Source: Niastella koreensis GR20-10
GTDB taxonomy: Bacteria; Bacteroidota; Bacteroidia; Chitinophagales; Chitinophagaceae
Assembly (NCBI RefSeq): GCF_000246855.1
Contig: NC_016609.1
Span: 7,266,744-7,330,743, forward strand
Reading direction: 5' to 3'
DNA: 64,000 bases
Shown here: in pieces, positions 51,164 through 59,630 of the stretch
Layout of the letters: each line of letters begins with the position of its first letter
Numbering within the stretch: the stretch's first letter is position 1
Notes under the pieces: model-generated
Seen by the model: the letters and a program-made list of their open reading frames with translations, nothing else
Told to the model about the DNA's origin: nothing
The model's database searches: none
Made by a program: the position numbers and the translations under genes

Positions 51164-53164
51164 TTAGTTATCCAAAGCTTCGTCCTCATACACAAACTTC
51201 ACCAATTCCTGCAGGAGGTCTACTTTTTCATTATTCTTAAGAAAATTGGGAAATACATCGTTGAGAAACCTGTTAATTTCAATAGCGGCACAATCTGCAT
51301 GCAGCCCATTTAATTCAAGCCACCAGGCAAAAAAGTAGGGCTGCCTGCCTTCATAATAAAGATAATGGATCAGCAATGCTTTACCTTCCCCATTTATCAA
51401 TTCAATATTTATATAATCTTCATCGGTGCTGGCATAATTATGCCTGTGCAAAAAATCATTCATGGCAGCCGGAGAGATCTTTCCAATACGATCTACCAGC
51501 GATAAAAGCTTTGAAAAATCAAGATTATTGATATTAAAGGAAAAAGGACAGTTCCGTAATTCTTTTTCACTTTTGTTACTATCAAGCATGGCCTTAAACT
51601 GCAGGATATGCTTTTTGCAGGAATCATAGTCCGCCGGCGTAAATCCGAGCTCATCAAAGCTTAGCTGCTTTTGATAAAGTTCCGGAATTTGTTCTCCGAA
51701 TGTTGTTACTTTCTGGTAACTAAGTGTATCAGGTATTTCCTTAGGCATCAGGATGCCATTGAGGGCAGCAGTATCTAATCTGGTCCTTACAAACTTTCCG
51801 TTTATACTTTCAAACTCAATCACATTCCAATACCTGTAAAAATCACCGCTGCTACCTTTTGAGAAAATTATCTTTTTAAGTCCGGCTTTGGAAAAATCGG
51901 CTATCATTTTCTTCCTTTCTCTTTTCTCTACCTGCCCATCTTTTATTGAATAATAAAACACAGAATCGTTGCTTCGGTTAACGAACAAAATAGTGTCGTA
52001 ACCTTTCATTTGTAAATAACCACTATCTGTTGCAAACGGCAGGGTAAACGCATATCGCCATTTACCATTGCGGCTCTCCTGCAAATAGATCTTATTGCCG
52101 GCTGCACCAATGCTTCCATGCCCGGTGTGCCCGAAGTTGTGCGCCACTATTCCCGTGGTATCATTTGTGTAAGCAGGGAATGTCATCAGCTGATTGCCGG
52201 CAGTTATTTGTGTAAGCTCGTTTATATGGAAACTAAACAACTTACCATTTCTACAAAATTTCTTATTAAAGGCGCCGTCAAAGGTGGCTACCGGTTTTAG
52301 CTTGCTGTCACATTTAATAAACTTGCCCCGCCTTGTTTCAAAAAAGAGCGCACGATTATACGGATCGGTATAAAAGTCGCTATAGCCCGGCATGTAAACC
52401 CAATTGATTTTATCTTTCCGTGAATAAAACACCATGTACTCCTGGCAAACCAACAGGTAGTCACGAAAAATAGCTACCCCGTCTAAATAAGGTTCGCGCA
52501 TGAAGGCAGTCTTTTTATACTTTCCCTGGTTGAGCGGGGTTGTAAGGCTGATCCAGGTTTTACCATTATCTTTTGTGTAAGCCAGTCCGTTTGTACCTCC
52601 TGCAACCAGCCCTTCCCGTTTATTGTTAAAGTAAATGGAATGAAAACGTTGCCCATTAAAAGGAAAGGGAAGTAAGTTCCAGCTGAGGCCATAATCCCTT
52701 GTATAAGCGATCCCTTTTTCATCTACGCTCAGCCAGGCTTCGCCATTATCGAGAAAAGTGGCATCGTACACCCATCCATTCAACCCAAATTTTATGGGCG
52801 CCCAGCTTTTACCTCCATCTGTAGTGCGATAAATAAGGTCCAGCCTATCATCATCGCCACTTATTCTCCCCGAAACAAATGCCGTATCAGCGTTAAAGTA
52901 ACAGGTATGATATATTCTTATTTTGGAATTGGGGGCGCCATCGGGCAGTGCGCTAATATGCGTTTTGCGCCAGATCCCATTTACCGAGTCGGCAAATGCA
53001 ATTTCACCGTCAGGCGTTGTTAGAACCAGCTGATTATTTTTATTGACAACCAGATTATAACCATATCCTGAAAAATTTATCAGCGCTTTGCCGGCAGGTT
53101 GGGCAAACGAAAGATGGAAGTGGAAGCTAAAAGCAAATAAAAGGAGAAATACGGGGACTCTCAT
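51164..53164 (-). CDS. Secreted BNR/YCF48-like beta-propeller protein, copy 2
   Basis: 666 residues, starting MRVPVFLLLFAFSFHFHLSF with signal cleavage near 'FAQ'. It matches copy 1 along its whole length: 'IYRTTDGGKSWAPIKFG', 'AYTRDYGLSWNLLPFP', 'AYTKDNGKTWISLTTPLNQG', and the C-terminal 'SFDELGFTPADYDSCKKHILQFKAML'. The clear tandem arrangement (92 nt between) shows a gene duplication that has since diverged strongly. The first gene of the pair in transcription order, it has its promoter in the gap next to the tandem-repeat block. Confidence 0.75.
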   Translation of the reverse strand: MRVPVFLLLFAFSFHFHLSFAQPAGKALINFSGYGYNLVVNKNNQLVLTTPDGEIAFADSVNGIWRKTHISALPDGAPNSKIRIYHTCYFNADTAFVSGRISGDDDRLDLIYRTTDGGKSWAPIKFGLNGWVYDATFLDNGEAWLSVDEKGIAYTRDYGLSWNLLPFPFNGQRFHSIYFNNKREGLVAGGTNGLAYTKDNGKTWISLTTPLNQGKYKKTAFMREPYLDGVAIFRDYLLVCQEYMVFYSRKDKINWVYMPGYSDFYTDPYNRALFFETRRGKFIKCDSKLKPVATFDGAFNKKFCRNGKLFSFHINELTQITAGNQLMTFPAYTNDTTGIVAHNFGHTGHGSIGAAGNKIYLQESRNGKWRYAFTLPFATDSGYLQMKGYDTILFVNRSNDSVFYYSIKDGQVEKRERKKMIADFSKAGLKKIIFSKGSSGDFYRYWNVIEFESINGKFVRTRLDTAALNGILMPKEIPDTLSYQKVTTFGEQIPELYQKQLSFDELGFTPADYDSCKKHILQFKAMLDSNKSEKELRNCPFSFNINNLDFSKLLSLVDRIGKISPAAMNDFLHRHNYASTDEDYINIELINGEGKALLIHYLYYEGRQPYFFAWWLELNGLHADCAAIEINRFLNDVFPNFLKNNEKVDLLQELVKFVYEDEALDN

Positions 53165-53859
53165 ACGATGCTTTATGATAGGATGCTGAAGTAATATACT
53201 TTACATAATTTTCTGAGTTCAAATAACCGGCGAAAAATGGCTATTTCTTTAAGGTAATCAAAAATCCTGGCAGGGATCCTAAATCCCTGGAAGGGAATTA
53301 CTTTTCCTTGTGGGTTATCCGAAAGCCCATTAGGAATTCCCTTTTCCCGATAAGAAAAGGGAATTCCCAATGGGAAAAGAAAAAACCTGATGGGTAATAT
53401 CTTTTCCCGGTGGGAAACGTCAAATCCCGGTGGGAATTATCTTTTCCCACCAGGCATTCCCAAAACCCACTGGGAATTTGCAATTCCTGCCAGGTGTTGG
53501 GAGCTAATTCAATATTGGGGCAGGCAATTTGAACATGGGCGCCTCTAATTTGAGTAATGAGACCTTAAAACAGAACGAGGACAGTCCCAATATGAATGAA
53601 GAAGCCCTCAAACTGAATGAAGACAGCTCTAATTTTAACAATAGGGCCTTAAAACTAAATGATGGTGCCTTTAATATAATTAATGAAGGCTTTAAATATG
53701 AATACTGCCCGGCAAAATTGATCATGGGGCCGTAACCCTGAATTAACGGACTTTAAACCTGACCAATAAGGTTATGAACCTGATATATGAAGAAGAAGAA
53801 TTGAAATACAGAGGTATTGAAAATGATACTTGTTCAATAAAAATGATCTGCCCAGGCTG
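53165..53859. other. Long gap of 695 nt containing a periodic repeat block
   Basis: No convincing gene. The region from 53266 is occupied by two back-to-back tandem repeats with 20-bp and 21-bp units (separate entries). Reading frames through them (for example 53529-53735 plus, or 53504-53725 minus) only translate the repeat and have no start signal or family resemblance. Confidence 0.65.
53266..53525. repeat. Tandem repeat with 20-bp units, 13 copies
   Basis: Units begin at 53266 (19 nt), 53285 (21 nt), then every 20 nt from 53306 to 53506. The consensus is about CCCRRTGGGAATTATCTTTT; examples are the units at 53406, 53426 and 53466. The CCC..GGG head is itself dyad-symmetric, so single units can pair with neighbours. 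Periodicity of 20 bp is close to two helical turns. Confidence 0.75.
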
Positions 53860-53860
53860 C
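53526..53860. repeat. Tandem repeat with 21-bp units, about 15 copies
   Basis: Ten exact 21-bp units start at 53526, 53547, 53568 and so on to 53715, consensus about AAWYTGAAYRANGRSGCYCTN. Looser units (AACCTGAC..., AACCTGATA..., AATTGAAAT..., AAAATGATA...) continue to about 53860, next to the stop of the Nudix regulator gene. The unit length changes from 20 to 21 bp exactly where this block joins the previous one. Because 21 is a multiple of 3, one strand reads as a 7-residue repeat with N/E/L/K, but it has no start signal and loses frame. Confidence 0.7.
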
Positions 53861-54561
53861 TATATCTCAAAATTAATACCCTCTTTCACCAGTTCCTGGT
53901 AACGCTTCTTATTAAACTGGTACATTTTGCTGGGACGGCCCTTTCCTTCGCTCTTCGCATACTCGTTTGTTTCATCAAGTATGCCCAGGGCCAGCATTTT
54001 TTTGGAGAAATTGCGGCGGTCTATGTCGCGGTCTAACAATGTGATGTAAAGCTTTTCCAGATCGGAGAACGGAAATTTTCGATCGAGCAGTTCAAACCCG
54101 ATTGGCTGGTAGCGGATCTTGGTGCGCACCCGCTCAATGGCCAGGTGCAGGATCTTTTTATGGTCGAAGGCCAGGGAAGGCAGGTTCTTAAAATTGAACC
54201 ATTGCGCATTCTCGGCATCGGTACTGGCCTTTAGCTGTTGAAACTGTGCGCTTTTTACCAGGGCAAAATAAGCGATGGAAATTACCCGTTTGCGGGGGTC
54301 GCGGTCAGGTTCGCCAAAAGTGTACAATTGTTCCAGGTAATTCACCTCAATGCCGGTTTCCTCCATCAGTTCGCGGCGTACCGCCTCTTCCAGCGACTCA
54401 TCGGGCAGCACAAAGCCTCCCGGTATAGCCCACATATTTTTAAATGGGGGGTATTTCCGTTGAATAAGCAGAATGGATACGCCCTCGTTTTTGGAATACC
54501 CGAATACGATGGCGTCCACTGCAACTTTGATCTCTGAACCGGATACTGACATGGGCTGCAA
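53860..54561 (-). CDS. nrtR: NrtR-type Nudix/winged-helix transcriptional regulator
   Basis: 233 residues (an ATG three codons in, at 54552, is an alternative start). The N-terminal Nudix domain (~10-145) carries 'WAIPGGFVLPDESLEEAVRRELMEETGIEV', a complete Nudix box, so the ligand site for ADP-ribose-type compounds is likely intact. The C-terminal winged helix (~155-225; 'FPFSDLEKLYITLLDRDIDRRNFSKKMLALGIL', 'SEGKGRPSKMYQFNKKRYQEL') is the NrtR DNA-binding domain. Family knowledge: NrtR represses NAD-salvage genes and is released by ADP-ribose or NAD precursors. It is the natural candidate to bind the palindromes in front of the NAD/ADP-ribose operon 5 kb away. It is divergent from the NMNAT-like/methyltransferase gene. 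Confidence 0.85.
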   Translation of the reverse strand: MQPMSVSGSEIKVAVDAIVFGYSKNEGVSILLIQRKYPPFKNMWAIPGGFVLPDESLEEAVRRELMEETGIEVNYLEQLYTFGEPDRDPRKRVISIAYFALVKSAQFQQLKASTDAENAQWFNFKNLPSLAFDHKKILHLAIERVRTKIRYQPIGFELLDRKFPFSDLEKLYITLLDRDIDRRNFSKKMLALGILDETNEYAKSEGKGRPSKMYQFNKKRYQELVKEGINFEI

Positions 54562-54613
54562 TATAAAACTTTCGGTGGTAGTACCAAGCTATCCGGGTCA
54601 AACTGTATCTTTA

Positions 54614-54620
54614 ACGCAAA
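54614..54620. promoter_or_regulatory. Single operator half-site in the nrtR intergenic region
   Basis: ACGCAAA, the same half-site as in the two NAD-operon operators, preceded by TTTA and lying nine nucleotides before the ATG at 54629. The other arm is not recognisable, so it is only a possible weak site. Confidence 0.3.
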
Positions 54621-54628
54621 TCAGTTTC

Positions 54629-56221
54629 ATGTACCTGTTGATTCCCGGTCGCCACCAGCTCCTTACCCAATTTCAGTTCCGGTATATTCAGGGTCTTATT
54701 AAAAACGGGCTGAAAAACGAAAAGGATGTATTTGGTAATCCTGTTGGCGGCAACCCCAAAATTGAGGCGGTATTATTTGCCGTTACGTCGGCCAACCACT
54801 CCAATACCCGCCGTAACCCCCTACCATTTTACCTGCGCGCCATCACCATCGAGGCCTTTGGCAATGAGCTTAGCGTTCCTACTTATATGTACGGGATTGA
54901 CGATGTTGGGTATGTTCCCAATTTTGCCGAGTACACGCTCAAACGCATTCAGCACGACAGCGAGGGTCAGTTTCATTGCACCCCGGATAATACCATCGTT
55001 ATTTGTTCCACGCCGGTGCTGAACATGTATCACCAGCTTGGCTTTACCATTCTGCCGGCCGAGTTACAGAATATGGCTACCTGGCAGCACCATACGCCCC
55101 TTCCCTGGGATGTAGTAGAGCAGATCGCCAAAAGCAGCCAATGGCAAACAGACCCATTCGTACAACAACATATGCACCCTTCGGCCTATAATGTCTGGCT
55201 GAAATACAAACGGGGCGAGAAGGTTCAAATGCTGTTCAGGGATGCCATGATCAGCAGCGACGGCGATTTAACCGAAACCCGTGACTACAATGTTTACGTA
55301 CGGCAAATGGATGACATTGCCGAAATGAAATACCACGATACGGCTCAGTTTATTCAACCCGGCCGCATTGGCGATATTGGCTGTGCCGTGGGTTCGTGGA
55401 TAAAACTGGCTTGTAAAGATGAACGCCTGCGCGAATCGGACTTTTATGGCATCGAGGTTTCGCGGTATCTATATGTGCTTTGCCAGCAACGGAAAGAAAA
55501 CGGCGAATTTGTAAACCCGTTTGTTTTTTTCGCCCAGAAAAATGCGGTGACCGGGCTGGTGTTTGAACCCAACAGTATGAACACCATTCATACTTCTTCG
55601 CTTACCCATGAAATTGAATCGTATGGCAGCCGCGCCGATCTTATACAATTTATCCAGAACCGGTATGCAGAGCTGGCGCCCGGCGGCGTTTGGATCAACC
55701 GCGATGTGGTGGGCCCTGAAAATAAAGATCAAACCATTTATTTATGGTTGAACGATACCGATGGCAGTAACGATGACCCTTATAAAGTAATGGAAGATAA
55801 AGTTGAATTCTCCCACTACCTCACCGGGCTCTCCACTTATGCACGGTTCCTGCGTTTTGCCCGCGATTTCAGGCATAAAGAAGGGTATGTGTTGAATTAC
55901 TCCACCACCAGCATCAACAATAAAAATTACATAATTACCAGTTTGCACGATGCTATGGAATTTCTTAGCCGGAAAGATTATACCGACAACTGGCAAAGTG
56001 AAATGCATGAAACTTTTTGCTTCTGGGATTTTTCTGAATGGAAAGCACATCTGCAGCAGGCGGGTTTTACCATTCACCCTTCCTCGAAGGCTTTTACCAA
56101 TGACTGGATCGTGAACAACCGCTGGAAAGGAAAAACCGAATTATTCACCCTGAATAACAACGAACTGGTTCCATTAGATTACCCAGTAACCACCATGTTT
56201 TTGATTGGGGTAAAAGCGTAA
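54629..56221 (+). CDS. Degenerate NMNAT-like domain fused to a methyltransferase
   Basis: 530 residues from the ATG at 54629 (MYLLIPGRHQLLTQFQFRYI); earlier in-frame starts overlap the nrtR coding region. The first ~210 residues resemble an NMN-adenylyltransferase-type Rossmann domain: 'IPGRHQLLTQFQFRYIQGLI' sits where 'GRFQPFHxGHxxxI' is expected and 'TSANHSNTRRNPLPFYLRAITIEAF' parallels the 'GSAxxSHTxxNPF' block, but the catalytic HxGH is absent. The remainder (~270-530) is a SAM-dependent methyltransferase with motif I 'IGDIGCAVGSWIKLA', 'FYGIEVSRYLY' and 'NTIHTSSLTHEIESY'. The domain calls are by eye. Position opposite nrtR implies a link to NAD metabolism, with the first domain perhaps a ligand sensor (inference). 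Confidence 0.65.
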   Translation: MYLLIPGRHQLLTQFQFRYIQGLIKNGLKNEKDVFGNPVGGNPKIEAVLFAVTSANHSNTRRNPLPFYLRAITIEAFGNELSVPTYMYGIDDVGYVPNFAEYTLKRIQHDSEGQFHCTPDNTIVICSTPVLNMYHQLGFTILPAELQNMATWQHHTPLPWDVVEQIAKSSQWQTDPFVQQHMHPSAYNVWLKYKRGEKVQMLFRDAMISSDGDLTETRDYNVYVRQMDDIAEMKYHDTAQFIQPGRIGDIGCAVGSWIKLACKDERLRESDFYGIEVSRYLYVLCQQRKENGEFVNPFVFFAQKNAVTGLVFEPNSMNTIHTSSLTHEIESYGSRADLIQFIQNRYAELAPGGVWINRDVVGPENKDQTIYLWLNDTDGSNDDPYKVMEDKVEFSHYLTGLSTYARFLRFARDFRHKEGYVLNYSTTSINNKNYIITSLHDAMEFLSRKDYTDNWQSEMHETFCFWDFSEWKAHLQQAGFTIHPSSKAFTNDWIVNNRWKGKTELFTLNNNELVPLDYPVTTMFLIGVKA

Positions 56222-56264
56222 CCCGTCTTACCTTCGGCCTGTTATTACTTAATCCCAATTGTTA

Positions 56265-57278
56265 ATGAAAAAGTATCGGTGGTCTGGTTTGTTTCTATGT
56301 TGGTTACTGGCAGCCTGCCTGCAACGGCCTCAACGACCGGTCGCCTTTTATTACTGGAAAACTCAATTCTCGCTAAACGGGTACGAACGGGAGATCTTAC
56401 AGGAGAATAAGGCACAAACCCTGTATGTACGTTACTTTGATGTAGATTTTAAACCGGAAGAAGATCAGCCTGTACCGGTTTCGCCTGTTCAATTAGATAC
56501 AACCATCCACCACTTCAGGGTAATACCGGTTATTTTTATAAAGAACCGCACTTTTGAAAGGCTGCAGGCCGCTGACATTCCAGACCTGGCCCAAAAAGTA
56601 GCAACCCTTATTGCAGGCATCAACAAAAGTCAACATGTACTCACCCATGAAGTACAGTTCGATTGTGACTGGACGGAAACCACCCGTGCTAATTACTTTC
56701 AGTTCATTCAACAATACCGGAACCTTACCCATCAACCGCTCTCTGCAACCATCCGTTTACACCAGGTGAAATATAAAGAAAGAACGGGTATCCCACCCGT
56801 TGACCGGGGCGTACTAATGTATTACAACATGGGCGCCATCAACGGTGATAACAATAATTCTATTTACGAAAGGTCCATTGCCAACAGGTATAATGCCTGT
56901 ATAAAATCATATCCCCTGTTCCTGGATGTTGCGCTGCCGGTGTTTTCCTGGGCACTTCAAATTCGCAATGGCAAAGTGGTTGCGCTGTTGAATAAAATTA
57001 CCCTCACGCAATTTGGTTATGATTCTAATTTTGTTATAACGGGCAGTGGCCGGTACCTCGCAAAAAACGCCTGCTTTAAGAATGGTTATTATTTTCAGCA
57101 GGATGATGAAATAAAACCCGAACGGGTCTCAGCCGATGATCTGCTGGAGATAACCAATCAAATAAATCAATATACAAACCGCCGTATAGGCAAAATAATA
57201 TTTTACGATCTGGATAGCACTAACCTCGTTCATTATGAAAAAGATATTTTCAAAAAAGTTAGCAATAACCTTAATTAG
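56265..57278 (+). CDS. Unknown lipoprotein, 337 aa
   Basis: From the ATG at 56265 (MKKYRWSGLFLCWLLAACLQ) with a lipobox-like LAAC, Cys18. The mature protein has mixed strands and helices ('RPVAFYYWKTQFSLNGYEREILQENKAQTLYVRYFDVDFKPE', 'HHFRVIPVIFIKNRTFERL', 'EVQFDCDWTETTRANYFQFIQQYRNL'), loosely like a TIM-barrel with 'FDCDWT' near a barrel strand end. I cannot name it. It follows the methyltransferase gene by 43 nt, and its last 44 nt overlap the start of the next gene in another frame, which implies coupled expression. Confidence 0.68.
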   Translation: MKKYRWSGLFLCWLLAACLQRPQRPVAFYYWKTQFSLNGYEREILQENKAQTLYVRYFDVDFKPEEDQPVPVSPVQLDTTIHHFRVIPVIFIKNRTFERLQAADIPDLAQKVATLIAGINKSQHVLTHEVQFDCDWTETTRANYFQFIQQYRNLTHQPLSATIRLHQVKYKERTGIPPVDRGVLMYYNMGAINGDNNNSIYERSIANRYNACIKSYPLFLDVALPVFSWALQIRNGKVVALLNKITLTQFGYDSNFVITGSGRYLAKNACFKNGYYFQQDDEIKPERVSADDLLEITNQINQYTNRRIGKIIFYDLDSTNLVHYEKDIFKKVSNNLN

Positions 57279-59472
57279 TTCCCTTACTGTTGGCACCGGC
57301 ATTGTACTGGCCTGTGCAGGCGATTGGGAAGAAGATGGCAGCGCATCGAATTTTACCCCGGACGCTTTTGTAGACAGCAGCTACAGGCCGTTCTTTTATT
57401 CCAACATGAATTTTTATTACGGCATCGGGCACGATACGCAGCACGATACCCGGTTCAACGAATCAAACGTAAATGACTGGGGCACGTATTTAGGCAGCGC
57501 TGCTCCGCGTACAGAACTGGAACAGTTATTACGTACGGCAACAGAGGGAGCAATTGACAGTGCTGCTGGTTATACAGCAGGCAAAGTAAAATCACTCCCT
57601 TCCAGTATGCAATCGTTCCAGTTGTTTAAAAGGGCTGATAAAAAAACGATTGACTTCCTCACTTATTTATCGCTGGCCAAGAAAAGCGAAGTATTTGCAG
57701 TGAACAACCTGGACTATGAATGGGATTATGATTCAAAGAAAAAAAATCCCTATTATAATGCCAAACCGTTAAACACCAAATTGCTGCAGGAATTTACCAA
57801 AGCAACCGACCCCTTTTTAAAACAGCGCTACTGGTTCCAGCTGGAGCGTTCTTATTTCTTTAATGACTCAGCAAAGGCGATCCTCTTTTTCGAGACCAAT
57901 GAAAAAGCTTTCCCTAAAAATGAATTGTATTACCGTACCATGGCCTATGCGGCCGGGGCCTATTATAAATCAAAAAACTACAGCAAGGCCAACTATTATT
58001 ACAGCAAAGTATACGACGGTTCCAATGCGCTGAAGACAGTGGCCCACTACAGCTTTCATCCCCAGGAAGAGAATGACTGGAAGGCAACCCTGGCGCTGTG
58101 TGCCAATAACGACGAAAAAGCAACGCTGTGGCAGATGCTGGGTATTTTTTATGGCGATCAAAAACGCGCCATGCAAGAGATCTATACATTAAACCCCGCC
58201 AGTGAAAAACTAAACCTGCTGCTGGCAAGAGCCGTCAACAATGTGGAGGAAAGTTTTATTTCGTATAGTTATAATTCGGCTACTTCCTTCGCCGCAAGGA
58301 ATGACACCGCGCACACCGAATTGTATGCTTTGATTAACCGGATTGCACAGGCCGGCAACACCAGCCAGCCTGCTATGTGGAATATGGCTTCGGGTTACCT
58401 GTATATGCTGAACGGTAACACCCAAAAGGCAGCCGCTGCTTATGCCCAGACAGAAAAAAAGCCCTCCAAAGAAAAAGCAGCCCGGGAGCAATTGCGGTTA
58501 TTGAAATTAATGAATACGATCGCCGGCACCACCAAAGCCGATAGCAAACTGGAAAAAGCCATTTCGCCCGACTTGGAATGGTTAACGAATGACAAATCAA
58601 AAATTGAAGTAAGAACCGGAGCTGCAACAAACTGGATAAAGCAAATTTTATGTAACCGCTATAAACAACAACAGGAACTGGTTAAAGCCGCCTGCTTTAA
58701 TAACTATAAAGAGTTTTATGAAGAGGAGAAAAACATAGAAGCGATGAAAAGCTTCTTAAGCAAGCCCGATAAAACGCCTTACGAAGCTTTAACCGCCAAA
58801 CAGTATCCGTTAACGGTAAATGATCTGCTCGAATACCAGGCCATCAAATTAACCTATAAAGAGAATTTAACCGAGGCCATTGGAAAAATGGAAACAGCAG
58901 CGTCCAAGGATGTATTACCCGGCAATCCCTTTACCGGGCGGTTGCAGGATTGCCATGATTGCGACCACGAAGCGCCGCAAAAGATAAAATATACCAAACT
59001 GGCATTGCTTAAAAAAATGAAGGAAATGACCGACAAAGTAAATGCCGGTACCGATGTTTACACCAATGCCATGTTGCTGGCCAATGCTTATTACAATATT
59101 ACCTGGTATGGCAATGCGCGCGCATTTTATGACTGTAAAGTGGATGGTCCGTTTTACTACTCCGTTAATTTTTATGAAAACGCTCCCAGCAGTATGGAGC
59201 TGGCCTCTAAATATTATACACTGGGCTTACAATCTGCTAAAACTGACGAGCAAAAAGCAAAATGCCATTTCATGCTGGCCAAATGTGAGCGTAACAAATA
59301 CTATGATGAAAAGATCTTCAGCAATAAAGATTACCGGGATGGCGATCATGGCAACCAACCCGACTTTTTAGCCTGGAACGGTTTTGTATCATTAAAACAA
59401 TACGCCAATACCCAGTTTTATAAAGAAGCGATCAAAGAGTGCGGTTATTTTAGAACGTATACGCGGAAGTAA
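57235..59472 (+). CDS. Unknown exported protein with TPR-like helices
   Basis: 745 residues. The start MKKIFSKKLAITLISSLTVG precedes a signal region ending near 'LACAGDWEEDGS'; the 'LAC' is compatible with a lipobox. The middle (~190-420) shows helix pairs like 'YYRTMAYAAGAYYKSKNYSKANYYYSKVYDG' and 'LLLARAVNNVEESFISY', and late segments such as 'MLLANAYYNITWYGNARAFYDC' and 'ASKYYTLGLQSAKTDEQKAKCHFMLAKCERNKYYDEK' follow the TPR pattern. The family is not known to me. It overlaps the previous gene by 44 nt and probably works with it at the envelope. Confidence 0.72.
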   Translation: MKKIFSKKLAITLISSLTVGTGIVLACAGDWEEDGSASNFTPDAFVDSSYRPFFYSNMNFYYGIGHDTQHDTRFNESNVNDWGTYLGSAAPRTELEQLLRTATEGAIDSAAGYTAGKVKSLPSSMQSFQLFKRADKKTIDFLTYLSLAKKSEVFAVNNLDYEWDYDSKKKNPYYNAKPLNTKLLQEFTKATDPFLKQRYWFQLERSYFFNDSAKAILFFETNEKAFPKNELYYRTMAYAAGAYYKSKNYSKANYYYSKVYDGSNALKTVAHYSFHPQEENDWKATLALCANNDEKATLWQMLGIFYGDQKRAMQEIYTLNPASEKLNLLLARAVNNVEESFISYSYNSATSFAARNDTAHTELYALINRIAQAGNTSQPAMWNMASGYLYMLNGNTQKAAAAYAQTEKKPSKEKAAREQLRLLKLMNTIAGTTKADSKLEKAISPDLEWLTNDKSKIEVRTGAATNWIKQILCNRYKQQQELVKAACFNNYKEFYEEEKNIEAMKSFLSKPDKTPYEALTAKQYPLTVNDLLEYQAIKLTYKENLTEAIGKMETAASKDVLPGNPFTGRLQDCHDCDHEAPQKIKYTKLALLKKMKEMTDKVNAGTDVYTNAMLLANAYYNITWYGNARAFYDCKVDGPFYYSVNFYENAPSSMELASKYYTLGLQSAKTDEQKAKCHFMLAKCERNKYYDEKIFSNKDYRDGDHGNQPDFLAWNGFVSLKQYANTQFYKEAIKECGYFRTYTRK

Positions 59473-59494
59473 ATATGGAAATCAGACTGTTTAT

Positions 59495-59630
59495 CCCCTC
59501 CACCGGAGGGGCCGCGGTGGGCAGAACATAAGTAAAGACAAATGGGGTGGGTTTTCTCATATCGAAAACCCACCCCTTCCCCTCCCAGGAGGGGATTCCT
59601 CCCAAGGGAGCATTCTACCCAGGAGGGGAT
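59495..59630. repeat. Palindrome cluster between convergent genes, includes CCCCTCCACCGGAGGGG copy 2
   Basis: CCCCTCC-ACC-GGAGGGG lies at 59495-59511, identical in core to 24135-24153. GGGGTGGGTTTTC (59544-59556) pairs perfectly with GAAAACCCACCCC (59564-59576) over a 7-nt loop. Further CCC..GGG palindromes (CCTCCCAGGAGG, CCCAAGGG) fill the rest to 59630. The long hairpin could also stop transcription from both sides. Confidence 0.65.

Noticed and set aside
53266..53525. Possible CRISPR array (regular short repeats)
   Set aside because: Units are 20 bp and contiguous with no unique spacers, they vary from copy to copy, and no cas gene is nearby.
53529..53735. 68-residue plus-strand frame and 73-residue minus-strand frame (53504-53725)
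   Set aside because: Both only translate the 21-bp repeat; no ribosome site, no recognisable domain, and the frame is lost where unit length changes.
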